Under the pieces are notes generated by a model. The model was not told the DNA's origin, searched no databases, and saw only the letters and a list, made by a program, of their open reading frames with translations. A stretch of 31,318 bases of DNA from JBAVVD01 sp049697115 (lineage in GTDB: Bacteria; Acidobacteriota; Aminicenantia; Aminicenantales; UBA4085), in assembly GCA_049697115.1 (NCBI GenBank), contig JBAVVD010000084.1:1-31318 (forward strand). Reading direction: 5' to 3'. Numbering within the stretch: the stretch's first letter is position 1; the number at the start of each line of letters is the position of its first letter. Below are positions 16,555-25,196 of this stretch, one piece after another. Made by a program: the position numbers and the translations under genes.

Positions 16555-18153
16555 ATGATTCTGCTCATCGATAACTTTGATTCATTCACCTACAATATTT
16601 TTCAGTTTGTCCGGAGACTCGGCCACGATGTGGTCGTCAAGAGAAACAACGCCGTCACCCTCGAAGACGTCCATCGCTGGGGGCCTTCGCAGATCATTAT
16701 TTCTCCGGGGCCGGGCCGGCCTGAGAGTGCCGGAACGGCTGTCGAAATTGTCCGGCATTTCAAGGGAAAGATTCCCATTCTCGGCATCTGCCTCGGCCAC
16801 CAGTGCATCGGCCAGGCGTTTGGCGGAGAGATCGTCCGGGCGCCCGAACTCTTCCACGGCAAATCGTCGGAGATCTACCACGACGGAAACGGCATTTTCA
16901 GCGGAATAAAAAATCCCTTCCGGGCCATACGGTACCATTCCCTGGTGATCAAAAAAGCCTCGCTCCCTGAGGAACTGGAAATCTCCGCCTGGACCGACGA
17001 GGGAGATATCATGGGAATCCGGCACAAAATGTATAGCCTGGAGGGAGTTCAATTTCATCCGGAATCCATCGGAACGGAGTCCGGACTTGACCTTCTGGCC
17101 AATTTCTTGAGCCCCCGGCCCAATCCTTCTCTCATTCAGTCCGCCATCCGTAAGGTCTACGCCGGTTCTGACCTGGATGAAGGAGAAGCGGAAAAAGTCA
17201 TGGGAGAAATCACATCGGGCAGGGCCACAGCGGCCCAGATGGCCTCCTTCCTGACGGCCCTGGGCGTCAAAGGGGAGTCGGTATCGGAGCTGACAGGATT
17301 TGCCAGAGTCATGAGGAGAAAGGCCGTCCAGATCGCCAAGCCCAAGGGAAGAATTGTGGTGGATACCTGCGGCACAGGAGGAGATGCGAGCGGGACTTTC
17401 AATATCTCCACCTGCGCCGCTTTTATCGCTGCCGGCGCAGGGGTTTCTGTGGCCAAGCACGGCAACCGCTCGGTCACGTCCCGCTGCGGGAGCGCCGACC
17501 TTCTGGAAGCGCTCGGAATCAATATCACCGCCCCTTCCGAGGTCATGGAAAAAGCCCTGGAAGAAATCGGCATCGCTTTCCTCTTTGCGCCCAAACTCCA
17601 TCTGTCGATGAAACATGCGGTTCCGGTCAGAACCGACATGGGTATCCGGACCGTATTCAATATCCTTGGCCCGATGGCCAACCCGGCCGGCGCGGAGTGC
17701 CAGATCATCGGCGTCTTCAGCGAATCCATCATGGAAAAAATGGCCCGCGCATTAATCCGCCTGGGCGTGAGCCGGGCCATGGTCGTTCATGGATGCGACG
17801 GGCTGGACGAAATCACCCTGACCGGTCCCACAAAGGTTGTTGAGGTGAATGACGGCTGGATCAAGACCTATGTATTGAATCCTCAGGATTACGGTTTTTC
17901 CTGCTGCAGCCTCAAAGATTTGAAAGGCGGGGATCTGAAAGCCAATTGTGAAATCGTGATGTCCATTCTGGAAGGAAAAAGAGGGCCTCAGAGGGATGTC
18001 GCGGTCATCAATGCGGCTGCGGCGATTTCCATTTCTGGAAAAGCCGGAAGCTTCAGCGAGGCTCTCCGGATGGCGGAAGAATCCATTGATTCGGGCGCGG
18101 CTCTTCGAAAAATGGACGATTTGATCGCTTTTTCCATCCGGGAGGGCCTGTGA
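16555..18153 (+). CDS. trpGD: anthranilate synthase glutaminase-anthranilate phosphoribosyltransferase fusion
   Basis: This 532-residue protein joins two functions. Residues 1-about 188 are the class I glutamine amidotransferase TrpG: SPGPGRP (50-56), nucleophile Cys79 in GICLGHQC, and His168/Glu170 in QFHPES. Residues about 195-532 are TrpD, which adds phosphoribosyl to anthranilate: DTCGTGGDASGTFNIST (270-286) binds PRPP, followed by KHGNRSVTSRCGSAD (301-315). The same fusion occurs in E. coli, but many bacteria have separate genes. AAGGAGG lies just before the ATG, and the stop overlaps the GTG start of trpC. Confidence 0.95.
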   Translation: MILLIDNFDSFTYNIFQFVRRLGHDVVVKRNNAVTLEDVHRWGPSQIIISPGPGRPESAGTAVEIVRHFKGKIPILGICLGHQCIGQAFGGEIVRAPELFHGKSSEIYHDGNGIFSGIKNPFRAIRYHSLVIKKASLPEELEISAWTDEGDIMGIRHKMYSLEGVQFHPESIGTESGLDLLANFLSPRPNPSLIQSAIRKVYAGSDLDEGEAEKVMGEITSGRATAAQMASFLTALGVKGESVSELTGFARVMRRKAVQIAKPKGRIVVDTCGTGGDASGTFNISTCAAFIAAGAGVSVAKHGNRSVTSRCGSADLLEALGINITAPSEVMEKALEEIGIAFLFAPKLHLSMKHAVPVRTDMGIRTVFNILGPMANPAGAECQIIGVFSESIMEKMARALIRLGVSRAMVVHGCDGLDEITLTGPTKVVEVNDGWIKTYVLNPQDYGFSCCSLKDLKGGDLKANCEIVMSILEGKRGPQRDVAVINAAAAISISGKAGSFSEALRMAEESIDSGAALRKMDDLIAFSIREGL

Positions 18154-18917
18154 ATTTTCTGGAGGAGATCACGGCCCGAATTGCCGCGGAGGAACGGCCG
18201 AATTTTCTCTCTTTTTCGCCGGACCGCTTCCCGCTCAAGGAAAGGCCGGAGCCGGCCGATGTATTACAAATGCTGGACGAAAAATTTGCTTTGATTGCCG
18301 AGGTTAAAAAACGCTCGCCGTCCAAAGGCGTTCTCAGGGAAGATTTTGATCCGGTTGTCCTCGCCCTCTCTTATGAAGAGGCCGGCGCTTTAGCCATATC
18401 CGTCATTACGGAAAAAAATTATTTCTCCGGAGAGAAAGCGCATTTAAGCCGGGTGAAATCCAGCGTCGGGCTTCCGGTTCTGCGCAAGGACTTTCTGATT
18501 CATCCCTACCAGGTCTACGAATCGTACAACCTGGGGGCTGATTTTGTCCTTCTGATCGCCGCCTGCCTGTCCAGGGAGAATTTAAAAACCATGATGGAAG
18601 CCGCCCGGTCACTCGGTCTGGAGACTCTGGTCGAGGTCCATGATGAGGAGGACCTGGAGAAAGCACTGGACGCAGATCCGCGAATGATTGGAATCAACAA
18701 CCGCAATCTCGAAACCTTGGAAGTGAATTTCCGGACGTCGCTTCGCCTGAAAAAATTGATCCCCGGCCGCATCCATGTGATCAGCGAGTCCGGAATAAAT
18801 TCTCCCCGGCAGATCCGGAGGCTGAGAGAAGAAGGTTTTTCCGGAGTATTGATCGGCGAATATCTCCTGAAACAGAACGATGTCGCCTCCGCCCTGAAGG
18901 AGCTCATGGATGGTTAA
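18150..18917 (+). CDS. trpC: indole-3-glycerol-phosphate synthase
   Basis: This is a (beta/alpha)8 enzyme that closes the pyrrole ring of CdRP to give indole-3-glycerol phosphate. It has 255 residues with a GTG start that overlaps the trpGD stop (GTGA). Motifs in order: LIAEVKKRSPSKG (catalytic Lys and substrate loop), VLRKDFLIHPYQVYES (second Lys), ETLVEVHDE (Glu), IGINNRNLETLEVN (Asn) and VISESGI (Ser). It is complete and monofunctional; TrpF is a separate overlapping gene, unlike the TrpCF fusion of E. coli. Confidence 0.95.
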   Translation: MNFLEEITARIAAEERPNFLSFSPDRFPLKERPEPADVLQMLDEKFALIAEVKKRSPSKGVLREDFDPVVLALSYEEAGALAISVITEKNYFSGEKAHLSRVKSSVGLPVLRKDFLIHPYQVYESYNLGADFVLLIAACLSRENLKTMMEAARSLGLETLVEVHDEEDLEKALDADPRMIGINNRNLETLEVNFRTSLRLKKLIPGRIHVISESGINSPRQIRRLREEGFSGVLIGEYLLKQNDVASALKELMDG

Positions 18918-19533
18918 ACTGAAAGTCTGCGGCTTGACGAACGGACTGGATTATACGATGGCCTGTGCCCTTGGAGCGGATTACACGGGATTCGTCTTCT
19001 ACGAAAAATCTCCGCGGTTTGTCGATCCGGCGGCGGTCCGGAATTTCATCGGAAAAGGAAAAACTGCGCCGGTCCGGGTCGGCGTTTTTGTCAACGAAGA
19101 GATTTCCAGAGTTCAGAATATTCACGAATCGGCCGGCCTGAATATCGTTCAGCTTCAGGGAGATGAAGACCCTGCCTACTGCCGGACGCTATCCCTCCCC
19201 TACTGGAAAGCCCTCAGAGTCAAAGATGTCTCATTTCTCGATGAGATCCGGAGGTTTGAGTGTGATACGATTCTTCTGGATTCTTTTTCAGAAAACTCTT
19301 ATGGGGGAACGGGAAAATCCATTGACAGAGTCCTCCTTGAGAAAGCGATGGAAAGCGGGAAAAGAATTATCGTGGCCGGCGGCGTATCTGTTTTGAATGT
19401 GGAGGAGATTATCCGGATGAAGCCTTTTGCCGTGGATGTCTGCAGCTCTCTCGAAGAATATCCCGGGAAAAAAAGCATTGAGAAAATGAAAGATTTTTTC
19501 CAGAAAATCCATGCGTTAAAGGAGGCCAGATGA
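18910..19533 (+). CDS. trpF: phosphoribosylanthranilate isomerase
   Basis: TrpF catalyses the Amadori rearrangement of phosphoribosylanthranilate to CdRP. The 207-residue protein starts with MVKLKVCGL, which holds the catalytic Cys7, and continues with GFVFYEKSPRFV, VGVFVNE, VQLQGDE, LLDSFS, and GGTGKSIDR. The C-terminal part, VAGGVSVLNV and AVDVCSSLEEYPGKKS, is the phosphate-binding end. The start overlaps trpC by 8 nt and the stop overlaps trpB by 4 nt. It follows trpC although it acts one step earlier in the pathway. Confidence 0.94.
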   Translation: MVKLKVCGLTNGLDYTMACALGADYTGFVFYEKSPRFVDPAAVRNFIGKGKTAPVRVGVFVNEEISRVQNIHESAGLNIVQLQGDEDPAYCRTLSLPYWKALRVKDVSFLDEIRRFECDTILLDSFSENSYGGTGKSIDRVLLEKAMESGKRIIVAGGVSVLNVEEIIRMKPFAVDVCSSLEEYPGKKSIEKMKDFFQKIHALKEAR

Positions 19534-20777
19534 AGACTTCACTGAAAATTCCGAAGAGCCGCTATTTCGGCGAATACGGGGGCCGTTTTGTCCCTGAAAT
19601 GCTTATTCCGGCGCTCGAGGAGCTCGAGAAGGCTTATTTTTTTTACAGGGACAACGGAAAATTCCAGCAGGAACTGGAAGGCTTGATGAGGAATTATTCC
19701 GGCCGCCCCACTCCCCTTTATTTGGCTGAGAACCTGACACGGCGGGGCAAGGGCTGCCGGATCTATTTAAAACTCGAGTCGCTGAACCATACCGGCGCGC
19801 ACAAGATGAATAATGTCCTTGGACAAGCTCTGCTCGCCCGCCGGATGGGCAAGACCTGTCTGATTGCCGAGACCGGAGCCGGGCAGCACGGTCTGGCCAC
19901 CGCTGCGGCCGCCGCCCGGTTCGGCCTGAAATGCCGGATTTTTATGGGTGAAGTCGACATGAAAAGACAGTATCCGAATGTCTTTTTCATGAAATTGACA
20001 GGAGCCGAGATCATTCCTGTGAAGGACGGCACCCGGACATTAAAGGATGCGGTCAATGCGGCCTTAAAATACTGGATTGAACATCTCAAGGAAACACATT
20101 ATCTGCTGGGCTCGACCCTCGGTCCGTTTCCCTACCCCGTGATGGTGCGGGATTTTCAGTCCGTCATCGGCCGCGAAGTCAGGGCGCAATTGGGCGAATG
20201 TGAAAGCCGCCTTCCGGATATCCTTGTCGCCTGTGTGGGAGGCGGCTCTAACTCCATCGGCCTTTTCTATCCTTTTCTCAAAAATAAGGATATCCGGCTG
20301 TATGCCGTTGAGGCCGGAGGCCGCGGCCCGGGCAACGGGAACAACGCCGTGCGTTTCGGTATAGATCCAAAAAAAGGGATTGTGCAGGGCTACAGGTCTT
20401 ATTTCATCCTCGATGAAGAAGGACAAGTTCTGCCGACCCACTCGATCAGCGCCGGGCTGGATTATGCCGGTATCGGCCCGGAGCTGGCTGATCTTCATGA
20501 TACCGGGCGGATTTGTTTTGACAGCGTCACGGATGAGGAGGCCCTTTCGGCTTTTCAGACTCTCTGCCGGGAAGAGGGAATTCTGCCCGCTCTGGAATCC
20601 GCCCACGCAGTGGCTTATGCGCTCAAAATTGCCGGTAATTTTTCGAGGCGGGAGATCATGGTCGTGAATATCTCCGGAAGGGGAGAAAAAGACCTGTTTA
20701 TAGCGGCCAGAGAACTGGATCCCGCCAACTGGATGAATTTTTTAAAGGGTGAGGTGAAGAATGGCCAATCCGATTGA
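19530..20777 (+). CDS. trpB: tryptophan synthase beta chain
   Basis: This PLP enzyme condenses indole with serine. It has 415 residues, with FGEYGGRFVPEML near the N-terminus and the PLP lysine Lys92 in NHTGAHKMNN. ETGAGQHG follows, the phosphate loop is CVGGGSNSIG, and AVEAGGRG comes after it. It belongs to the standard TrpB1 type that pairs with TrpA rather than the stand-alone TrpB2. AAAGGAGG lies shortly before the ATG. It overlaps trpF by 4 nt and trpA by 17 nt. Confidence 0.97.
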   Translation: MKTSLKIPKSRYFGEYGGRFVPEMLIPALEELEKAYFFYRDNGKFQQELEGLMRNYSGRPTPLYLAENLTRRGKGCRIYLKLESLNHTGAHKMNNVLGQALLARRMGKTCLIAETGAGQHGLATAAAAARFGLKCRIFMGEVDMKRQYPNVFFMKLTGAEIIPVKDGTRTLKDAVNAALKYWIEHLKETHYLLGSTLGPFPYPVMVRDFQSVIGREVRAQLGECESRLPDILVACVGGGSNSIGLFYPFLKNKDIRLYAVEAGGRGPGNGNNAVRFGIDPKKGIVQGYRSYFILDEEGQVLPTHSISAGLDYAGIGPELADLHDTGRICFDSVTDEEALSAFQTLCREEGILPALESAHAVAYALKIAGNFSRREIMVVNISGRGEKDLFIAARELDPANWMNFLKGEVKNGQSD

Positions 20778-21534
20778 TGCCGCCCTGGCCCAAAAGAAAA
20801 AGTTGAAGCTGATGACGCATGTTCTGGCCGGGTATCCCGACCTCCAAACAAGTGAACAGTTGATCGTGGCCATGGCCGAAAGCGGCGCGGATATGATTGA
20901 AATTCAGATTCCCTTTTCAGACCCCCTGGCCGATGGGCCCACCATCATGGCCGCCAACGCAGCGGCTTTGAAGAGCGGCATGACACCGCGCCGCTGTTTG
21001 GATATGGTCAGGGAATTGAAAAAAGCGGTTCCTGTTCCCCTTCTTATTATGACCTACGCCAACATCGTCTGCACCATGGGCATGGAAAAATTTATTTCGG
21101 AAAGTGCGGAATGCGGGGTAAGCGGCCTGATCCTTCCGGATCTACCGTTTGACGAAAGGAACTGTGATTATTACACACTGGTCAAAAAATACAGCCTTTA
21201 CGGCATTTTAGTTCTCTCTGCGGGAATGGCGACACAGAGGCTGAAGAGACTGTTGAAAATGGCAGAAGGCTTTGTCTATATCACGCTGAGAGTTGGGACG
21301 ACCGGAGCCGTCAAAACGATAGCGTCAGAGGGCCTGGATTTCCTCGAAAGCGTCAAAAAATACACATCCCTTCCTCGAGCCGCCGGTTTCGGCATTTCGG
21401 CGGCTGAGCATATCGGTCAGCTCAAGGGCCGGGTGGAGATCGCTGTCATCGGGAGCCACCTGATAAACCTCCTGAACTCCGGCGGCCTCAAGTCAGTGAA
21501 AGAATTCATCGAGGAATGCCACACGCTATTATAA
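20761..21534 (+). CDS. trpA: tryptophan synthase alpha chain
   Basis: TrpA cleaves indole-3-glycerol phosphate and channels indole to TrpB. The 257-residue protein has the catalytic pair Glu47 and Asp58 in MIEIQIPFSDPLADGP. GLILPDLPFDE follows, and a glycine-containing RVGTTGA segment appears in the flexible loop region. GFGIS and VIGSHLI lie at the C-terminal phosphate site. It overlaps the 3' end of trpB by 17 nt with GGGTGAGG upstream. It is the last gene of the aro-trp operon; no same-strand gene follows within 190 nt. Confidence 0.95.
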   Translation: MANPIDAALAQKKKLKLMTHVLAGYPDLQTSEQLIVAMAESGADMIEIQIPFSDPLADGPTIMAANAAALKSGMTPRRCLDMVRELKKAVPVPLLIMTYANIVCTMGMEKFISESAECGVSGLILPDLPFDERNCDYYTLVKKYSLYGILVLSAGMATQRLKRLLKMAEGFVYITLRVGTTGAVKTIASEGLDFLESVKKYTSLPRAAGFGISAAEHIGQLKGRVEIAVIGSHLINLLNSGGLKSVKEFIEECHTLL

Positions 21535-21614
21535 GTATCCGACAGTTTCCCAGGCTTGAACCGTTCCATGGAAAAAATCGCAGATTATAGTCCGCGACTA
21601 CTGACAAATTCATC

Positions 21615-21635
21615 GAAGCCCCATCATCGGGCTTC
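21615..21635 (+). terminator. hairpin after trpA, candidate operon end
   Basis: GAAGCCC (21615-21621) pairs perfectly with GGGCTTC (21629-21635) around a 7-nt loop, 80 nt after trpA. No T-run follows, so if it ends the operon it would need Rho or act as an RNA 3' stabiliser. The rest of 21535-21730 is featureless apart from an AT-rich stretch before the HD-GYP gene. Confidence 0.35.
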
Positions 21636-21730
21636 CTCCACGCATTCCGGTTGCAGGATTCCTGGAAGCGGCGAAAAATATGATGGAAAATATAACCCGG
21701 TTTATATAAAATATTAATCGGATACACCTG

Positions 21731-23320
21731 ATGAAATATACAATCCCTTTAAAAGGGAAAAGATCGAAGGAAATCCGTGACGTTCTTCTGGTCACTCTCA
21801 TTTGTTTGATCGTCGCACTTTTAAACGTTTCCATTCGCTTAAGCCAGACACTCTATAATTCCATCGTCGGACTGGTTTCTCTCCGGACGGTGGAATATGC
21901 CGCGAACTTTATTTTTCTCTATCTCACAGGATTGCTGTTGGTGACATATCGGCGCTGGCGCCAGACCTACAGACGAGAAAAGGCGTTTGAAAATATCATC
22001 AATGGCATCAGTCCGGACGCATTGCTCGTCGTGGACAAAAACCGCACCATTCTTATGGTCAATCCCTCTGTCCAGCGGATGTTCGGCTATACGCCCGAGG
22101 AAGTCATCCATCAAAAAACTGAATTGCTCTATTCCGACCGTCGCTCTTCCCCGGAACGCCATCATGAAATTTACAATGCTCTTGAGAAAGAAGGCTATCA
22201 TATCGGCACGGCCATGGGGAGGCAAAAAGACGGCCGCCCCATTCCCCTTGAAATCATTAGCGGCGAGATGAGCGGACAGGGGGGTGCGGTGCTTCTTTTA
22301 CGGGATATTACTGCCCGGGCCAAAGCCGAAGAAGACCTCAAGGAATCCCAGGACAAATACTCGAATATTGTCAACAGCGCCCTTATCGGCATTTTTCAGA
22401 TTGCACCCGATGGTCGATTTCTGATGGCCAACACATCCCTGGCGCGGCTCCTCGGATACAACTCCGCACTCGAGCTGACCTCTTTCGGCATACTCATCGG
22501 GCGGGATCACTTCTGGATTCCCGAGAAATTCGGGGAATTTGAGAGACTGATTAGCCTGCAGGGAAACCTGAATAATTTTGAAATCAGACTCCGCCGGAAA
22601 AATGGCGCTCCATTTTGGGCCGCAATCAGCGCCCGAGCCATCCGCCAACCCGATGAAACACTCATCTCCTACGAGGGGATTCTTGAGGATATCACAGTCC
22701 ATAAGATCGCTGAGAAAACCTTAAAGCAGAGCCTCGAACGATTGCGGAAAGCCACGGGCACAATCATCGATGTCATGGTATTGGCTGTGGAAGCCAGGGA
22801 TCCTTATACCTCAGGTCATCAGCGTCGGGTGGCCGACCTGGCCAGAGCGATCGCTACAGAAATACAGCTTTCCAACAACCAGATCGATGGAATCCGCATA
22901 GCCGGGGTCGTCCATGACATGGGTAAAATTTCCATCCCGACTGAGATTTTAACCACTCCCCGCAAGTTGACAGATGCGGAGTACAATCTGGTAAAGACTC
23001 ATTCTCAAATCGGACATGATCTTATTAAAGATGTCGAGTTTCCATGGCCGATTGCTCAGATGATCCTCCAGCACCATGAACGGATCGATGGCAGCGGCTA
23101 CCCGAAAGGCTTGAAGGGCGATGCAATCCTGATGGAGGCTAAGATCCTTGCCGTCGCCGATGTCGTCGAGGCCATTTCCTCTCACCGCCCCTACAGACCG
23201 GCTCTGGGCATTGAAAAAGCTCTTGAGGAGATTTCCCAGAACAGAGGCATTCTCTATGATTCCGCAATCGTTGACGCCTGCCTCCGTCTCTTCCAGGAAA
23301 AAGGATTTAAGTTCGAGTAA
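21731..23320 (+). CDS. membrane PAS-PAS-HD-GYP protein, probable cyclic-di-GMP phosphodiesterase
   Basis: The protein has 529 residues. Two hydrophobic helices (about 17-36 and 56-73) anchor the N-terminus in the inner membrane. Two PAS domains follow (about 85-195 and 210-325), the first with the typical NPSVQRMFGYTPEE. The C-terminal HD-GYP domain (about 345-525) keeps the catalytic pair His395-Asp396 in VVHDMGK and the HHERIDGSGYP motif (448-458), so it should hydrolyse cyclic-di-GMP. The signals sensed by the PAS domains are unknown. The ATG at 21731 has no clear ribosome binding site. It is monocistronic between the trp operon and a gene-remnant region, and its output could reach the surface locus downstream, though nothing in the sequence shows that. 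Confidence 0.88.
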   Translation: MKYTIPLKGKRSKEIRDVLLVTLICLIVALLNVSIRLSQTLYNSIVGLVSLRTVEYAANFIFLYLTGLLLVTYRRWRQTYRREKAFENIINGISPDALLVVDKNRTILMVNPSVQRMFGYTPEEVIHQKTELLYSDRRSSPERHHEIYNALEKEGYHIGTAMGRQKDGRPIPLEIISGEMSGQGGAVLLLRDITARAKAEEDLKESQDKYSNIVNSALIGIFQIAPDGRFLMANTSLARLLGYNSALELTSFGILIGRDHFWIPEKFGEFERLISLQGNLNNFEIRLRRKNGAPFWAAISARAIRQPDETLISYEGILEDITVHKIAEKTLKQSLERLRKATGTIIDVMVLAVEARDPYTSGHQRRVADLARAIATEIQLSNNQIDGIRIAGVVHDMGKISIPTEILTTPRKLTDAEYNLVKTHSQIGHDLIKDVEFPWPIAQMILQHHERIDGSGYPKGLKGDAILMEAKILAVADVVEAISSHRPYRPALGIEKALEEISQNRGILYDSAIVDACLRLFQEKGFKFE

Positions 23321-23364
23321 AATTCCATCTCATCCACAGGAAATTCGTTTTTTCTGACTCTCCC

Positions 23365-23613
23365 CTATTTTAAATCCAGTTCCCTGTGTTTCCGGGCAAC
23401 CGTTTCCGCCAATTTTTCAAGCGCCATAAAGTCCTCTTTCCGGGGGTACCCCCTGCAGATTACGGGCGAAAGAATCTCAACTTTCAAACCCGGAATCATA
23501 CCCGCGATCATTTCCACAGCCTTGCTGGCCCAGCCGTAAGAGCCGATGACAGAGGCGAATTTCAGCTTCGGCCGCAGGGCATTGGCCAGATAGGCCGCAT
23601 AGACCACTTTCGG
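23365..23613 (-). pseudogene. C-terminal remnant of an FprA-type flavodiiron protein
   Basis: About 80 residues ending LDLK-stop read AAYLANALRPK, FASVIGSYGW and MIPGLKVE. These match the C-terminal flavodoxin part of FprA/flavodiiron proteins, which reduce oxygen or nitric oxide. The N-terminal metallo-beta-lactamase-like domain and most of the flavodoxin domain are absent. Upstream, toward higher coordinates, the frame runs about eleven more codons to a stop and the sequence changes at about 23612 into an unrelated, AT-rich beta-propeller gene on the opposite strand. It cannot bind FMN as it stands. Either a real deletion or rearrangement, or an assembly join, explains it. Confidence 0.65.
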
Positions 23614-24114
23614 ATGAAAGATGTATTTAACTTGGAAGAAGAATTATCGATCGGAAAAGCAAATAGACAAGAGGAATTTATGTTTTCTATGATAATATCT
23701 ATTGCGGTTGATGAAGAAGAACGAGTTTATGTGTTAGATATAAAAGAAAGGGATGTAAAAGTATATGATAGAAATGGAAATTTCATTCGAACAATAGGGA
23801 GAAGAGGACAAGGACCTGGAGAGTTAGAAAATCCGTATACTGTACAGATTACAAGCCAAAATGAGGTCGTGGTGTATGATCCTATGCGCCGCCATCTTGT
23901 ATTTTTTTCTTTTGAAGGGAATTTTATGAAAAATCTCTCAATCGATAATTTATTTAATCCACCGTACATAGATTCTAAAGGAAACATAATTGGCATAATT
24001 ATTATTAAGGAAAAAAATAATCCCAGGTATGAGTTACAGAAGTTCGACTCTCAATTGAACTATCTCCATTCTTTAGATTCTTCGCCATACCCGAACACAA
24101 GTCAGAGTGGATAA
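23614..24114 (+). pseudogene. truncated six-bladed beta-propeller protein fragment
   Basis: From ATG 23614 there are 166 codons. IAVDEEERVYVLDIKERDVKV and YDRNGNFIRTIGRRGQGPGE are characteristic of 6-bladed beta-propeller (NHL/TolB-like) lipoproteins common in Bacteroidota, Acidobacteriota and Aminicenantes. A whole protein of this type is usually about 350-400 residues with a signal peptide. Here the signal peptide and first part are missing and the frame stops after about two to three blades. The sequence is strikingly AT-rich compared with the aro-trp block. It directly abuts the FprA remnant, so both ends look cut. The open frame extends further upstream, but only through antisense of the FprA remnant. 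Confidence 0.6.
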
Positions 24115-24195
24115 AATAAAAAAATCGAAGGTCAAACTCAATGACTGCGAGAATGCAGATAAAATTCTTTTTCAACCTTCCGATTCCTTATCGAT

Positions 24196-24828
24196 TTAAA
24201 GCAATATCCCCTGCGTTACGGCATAATAGGTGATTTCGGAATTGTTTTTCATTTTCATTTTCTTCAGAATACGCGTTCGATAAGTGCTGATCGTTTTCAC
24301 GCTCAAGGAAAGCTCGGCGGCGATCTCTTTAGTCGCTTTGCCCGACGCGATCAGGCACATGATCTGATATTCGCGGTCGGAGAGAGAGCCGTGCGGAACG
24401 TCTTTTCCATTGGCAGAAAGACGCGAAACTAATTTTTCGGCAAACGTTGAGCTGATGTACCGTTTGTTATCACAGACTCTTCGGATGGCCGACTTTAGCT
24501 CTTCGGGCACGATATCCTTTGTCATGTATCCCGAAGCGCCGGCTTTAAAAAATCTCAAGCCATAATGCTCCTCCGGGCTATTGCTGAGAATAAGTACAGG
24601 GAGTCCAGGTTTTAAAGATTTCAACTGTTTTAAAATATCCAGGGCATCTCCCAGAGGCACGGGAATATCCCAGAGAATCACATCGAAACAGTTCGTCACG
24701 ATTTTCTTTAATATTTCCTGTCCTTCGGCAGCCTCGTCTGAGATGATCATATCTGAACTCTCGGCGATGATTCTTTTGAGCCCGTCCCGGACGAGGGGAG
24801 AATCATCTACAACAAGTACTTTAATCAT
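24196..24828 (-). CDS. NarL/LuxR-family response regulator
   Basis: The protein has 210 residues. The receiver domain (about 1-120) has the acidic pair Asp8-Asp9, phospho-acceptor Asp54 in ILWDIPVP, Ser82 and Lys104, so it is likely phosphorylated. The C-terminal LuxR helix-turn-helix (about 145-205) has LSDREYQIM, ATKEIAAELSLSVKTISTYRTRIL and ends TYYAV. No histidine kinase gene is adjacent. It is the last gene on this side of the secretin locus and is paralogous to the regulator at 30284-30919. The segment around Asp54 (WDIPVPLGD) departs from the usual LDISMPG consensus. Its likely role is control of the nearby surface genes, inferred from position alone. Confidence 0.9.
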   Translation of the reverse strand: MIKVLVVDDSPLVRDGLKRIIAESSDMIISDEAAEGQEILKKIVTNCFDVILWDIPVPLGDALDILKQLKSLKPGLPVLILSNSPEEHYGLRFFKAGASGYMTKDIVPEELKSAIRRVCDNKRYISSTFAEKLVSRLSANGKDVPHGSLSDREYQIMCLIASGKATKEIAAELSLSVKTISTYRTRILKKMKMKNNSEITYYAVTQGILL

Positions 24829-24872
24829 AGCCCTAAGACAATTTTTTGGATTTTCGCTTCTCTTTGCATTAG

Positions 24873-25178
24873 CTATTCGATAATCCGGAGAGTGATGAAA
24901 ATCACAAGTTCTGAATCTTTTTCCAGGCTTTCCACTCCCCTAAAAAAGAAATTGAGGACTGGAATATAAGCAAGGATCCCTCCGATGATTGGCACTCCCA
25001 ATCGCTTATCAATTATCTTTCTGGTTTGCATAATAAGCCCGCCGATCGTTACGGTCTCTCCGTTTTTAACGACAACGCTCGTTGTTTCCGTTCTTCTATT
25101 GATGATCGGCAATTTCTGGACATTATCGCCAAATTTAAATTCTCTTTCCTCTCTGACGAATCTCCCTGCAGACTTCAA
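24873..25178 (-). CDS. stand-alone secretin C-terminal domain fragment
   Basis: These 101 residues are similar to the last part of the adjacent secretin: KLPIINRRTETTSVVVKNG against KLPIIARRSETTTVRVENG, then IGGLIMQ against IGGLLMQ, and ending ELVIFITLRII against ELVIFITPRVI. It starts with TTG at 25178, 18 nt after the secretin stop, preceded by a strong AGGAGG, so it is probably translated. It has no signal peptide and no N-terminal domains. It is either a decayed tandem duplicate that kept a ribosome binding site or a small accessory protein derived from a secretin. Confidence 0.6.
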   Translation of the reverse strand: MKSAGRFVREEREFKFGDNVQKLPIINRRTETTSVVVKNGETVTIGGLIMQTRKIIDKRLGVPIIGGILAYIPVLNFFFRGVESLEKDSELVIFITLRIIE

Positions 25179-25196
25179 AAAATTCCCTCCTATTTT

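Noticed and set aside
16582..17616. Long minus-strand frame opposite trpGD (344 codons)
   Set aside because: It is a shadow of the GC-rich trpGD coding strand with no domain resemblance and no ribosome binding site.
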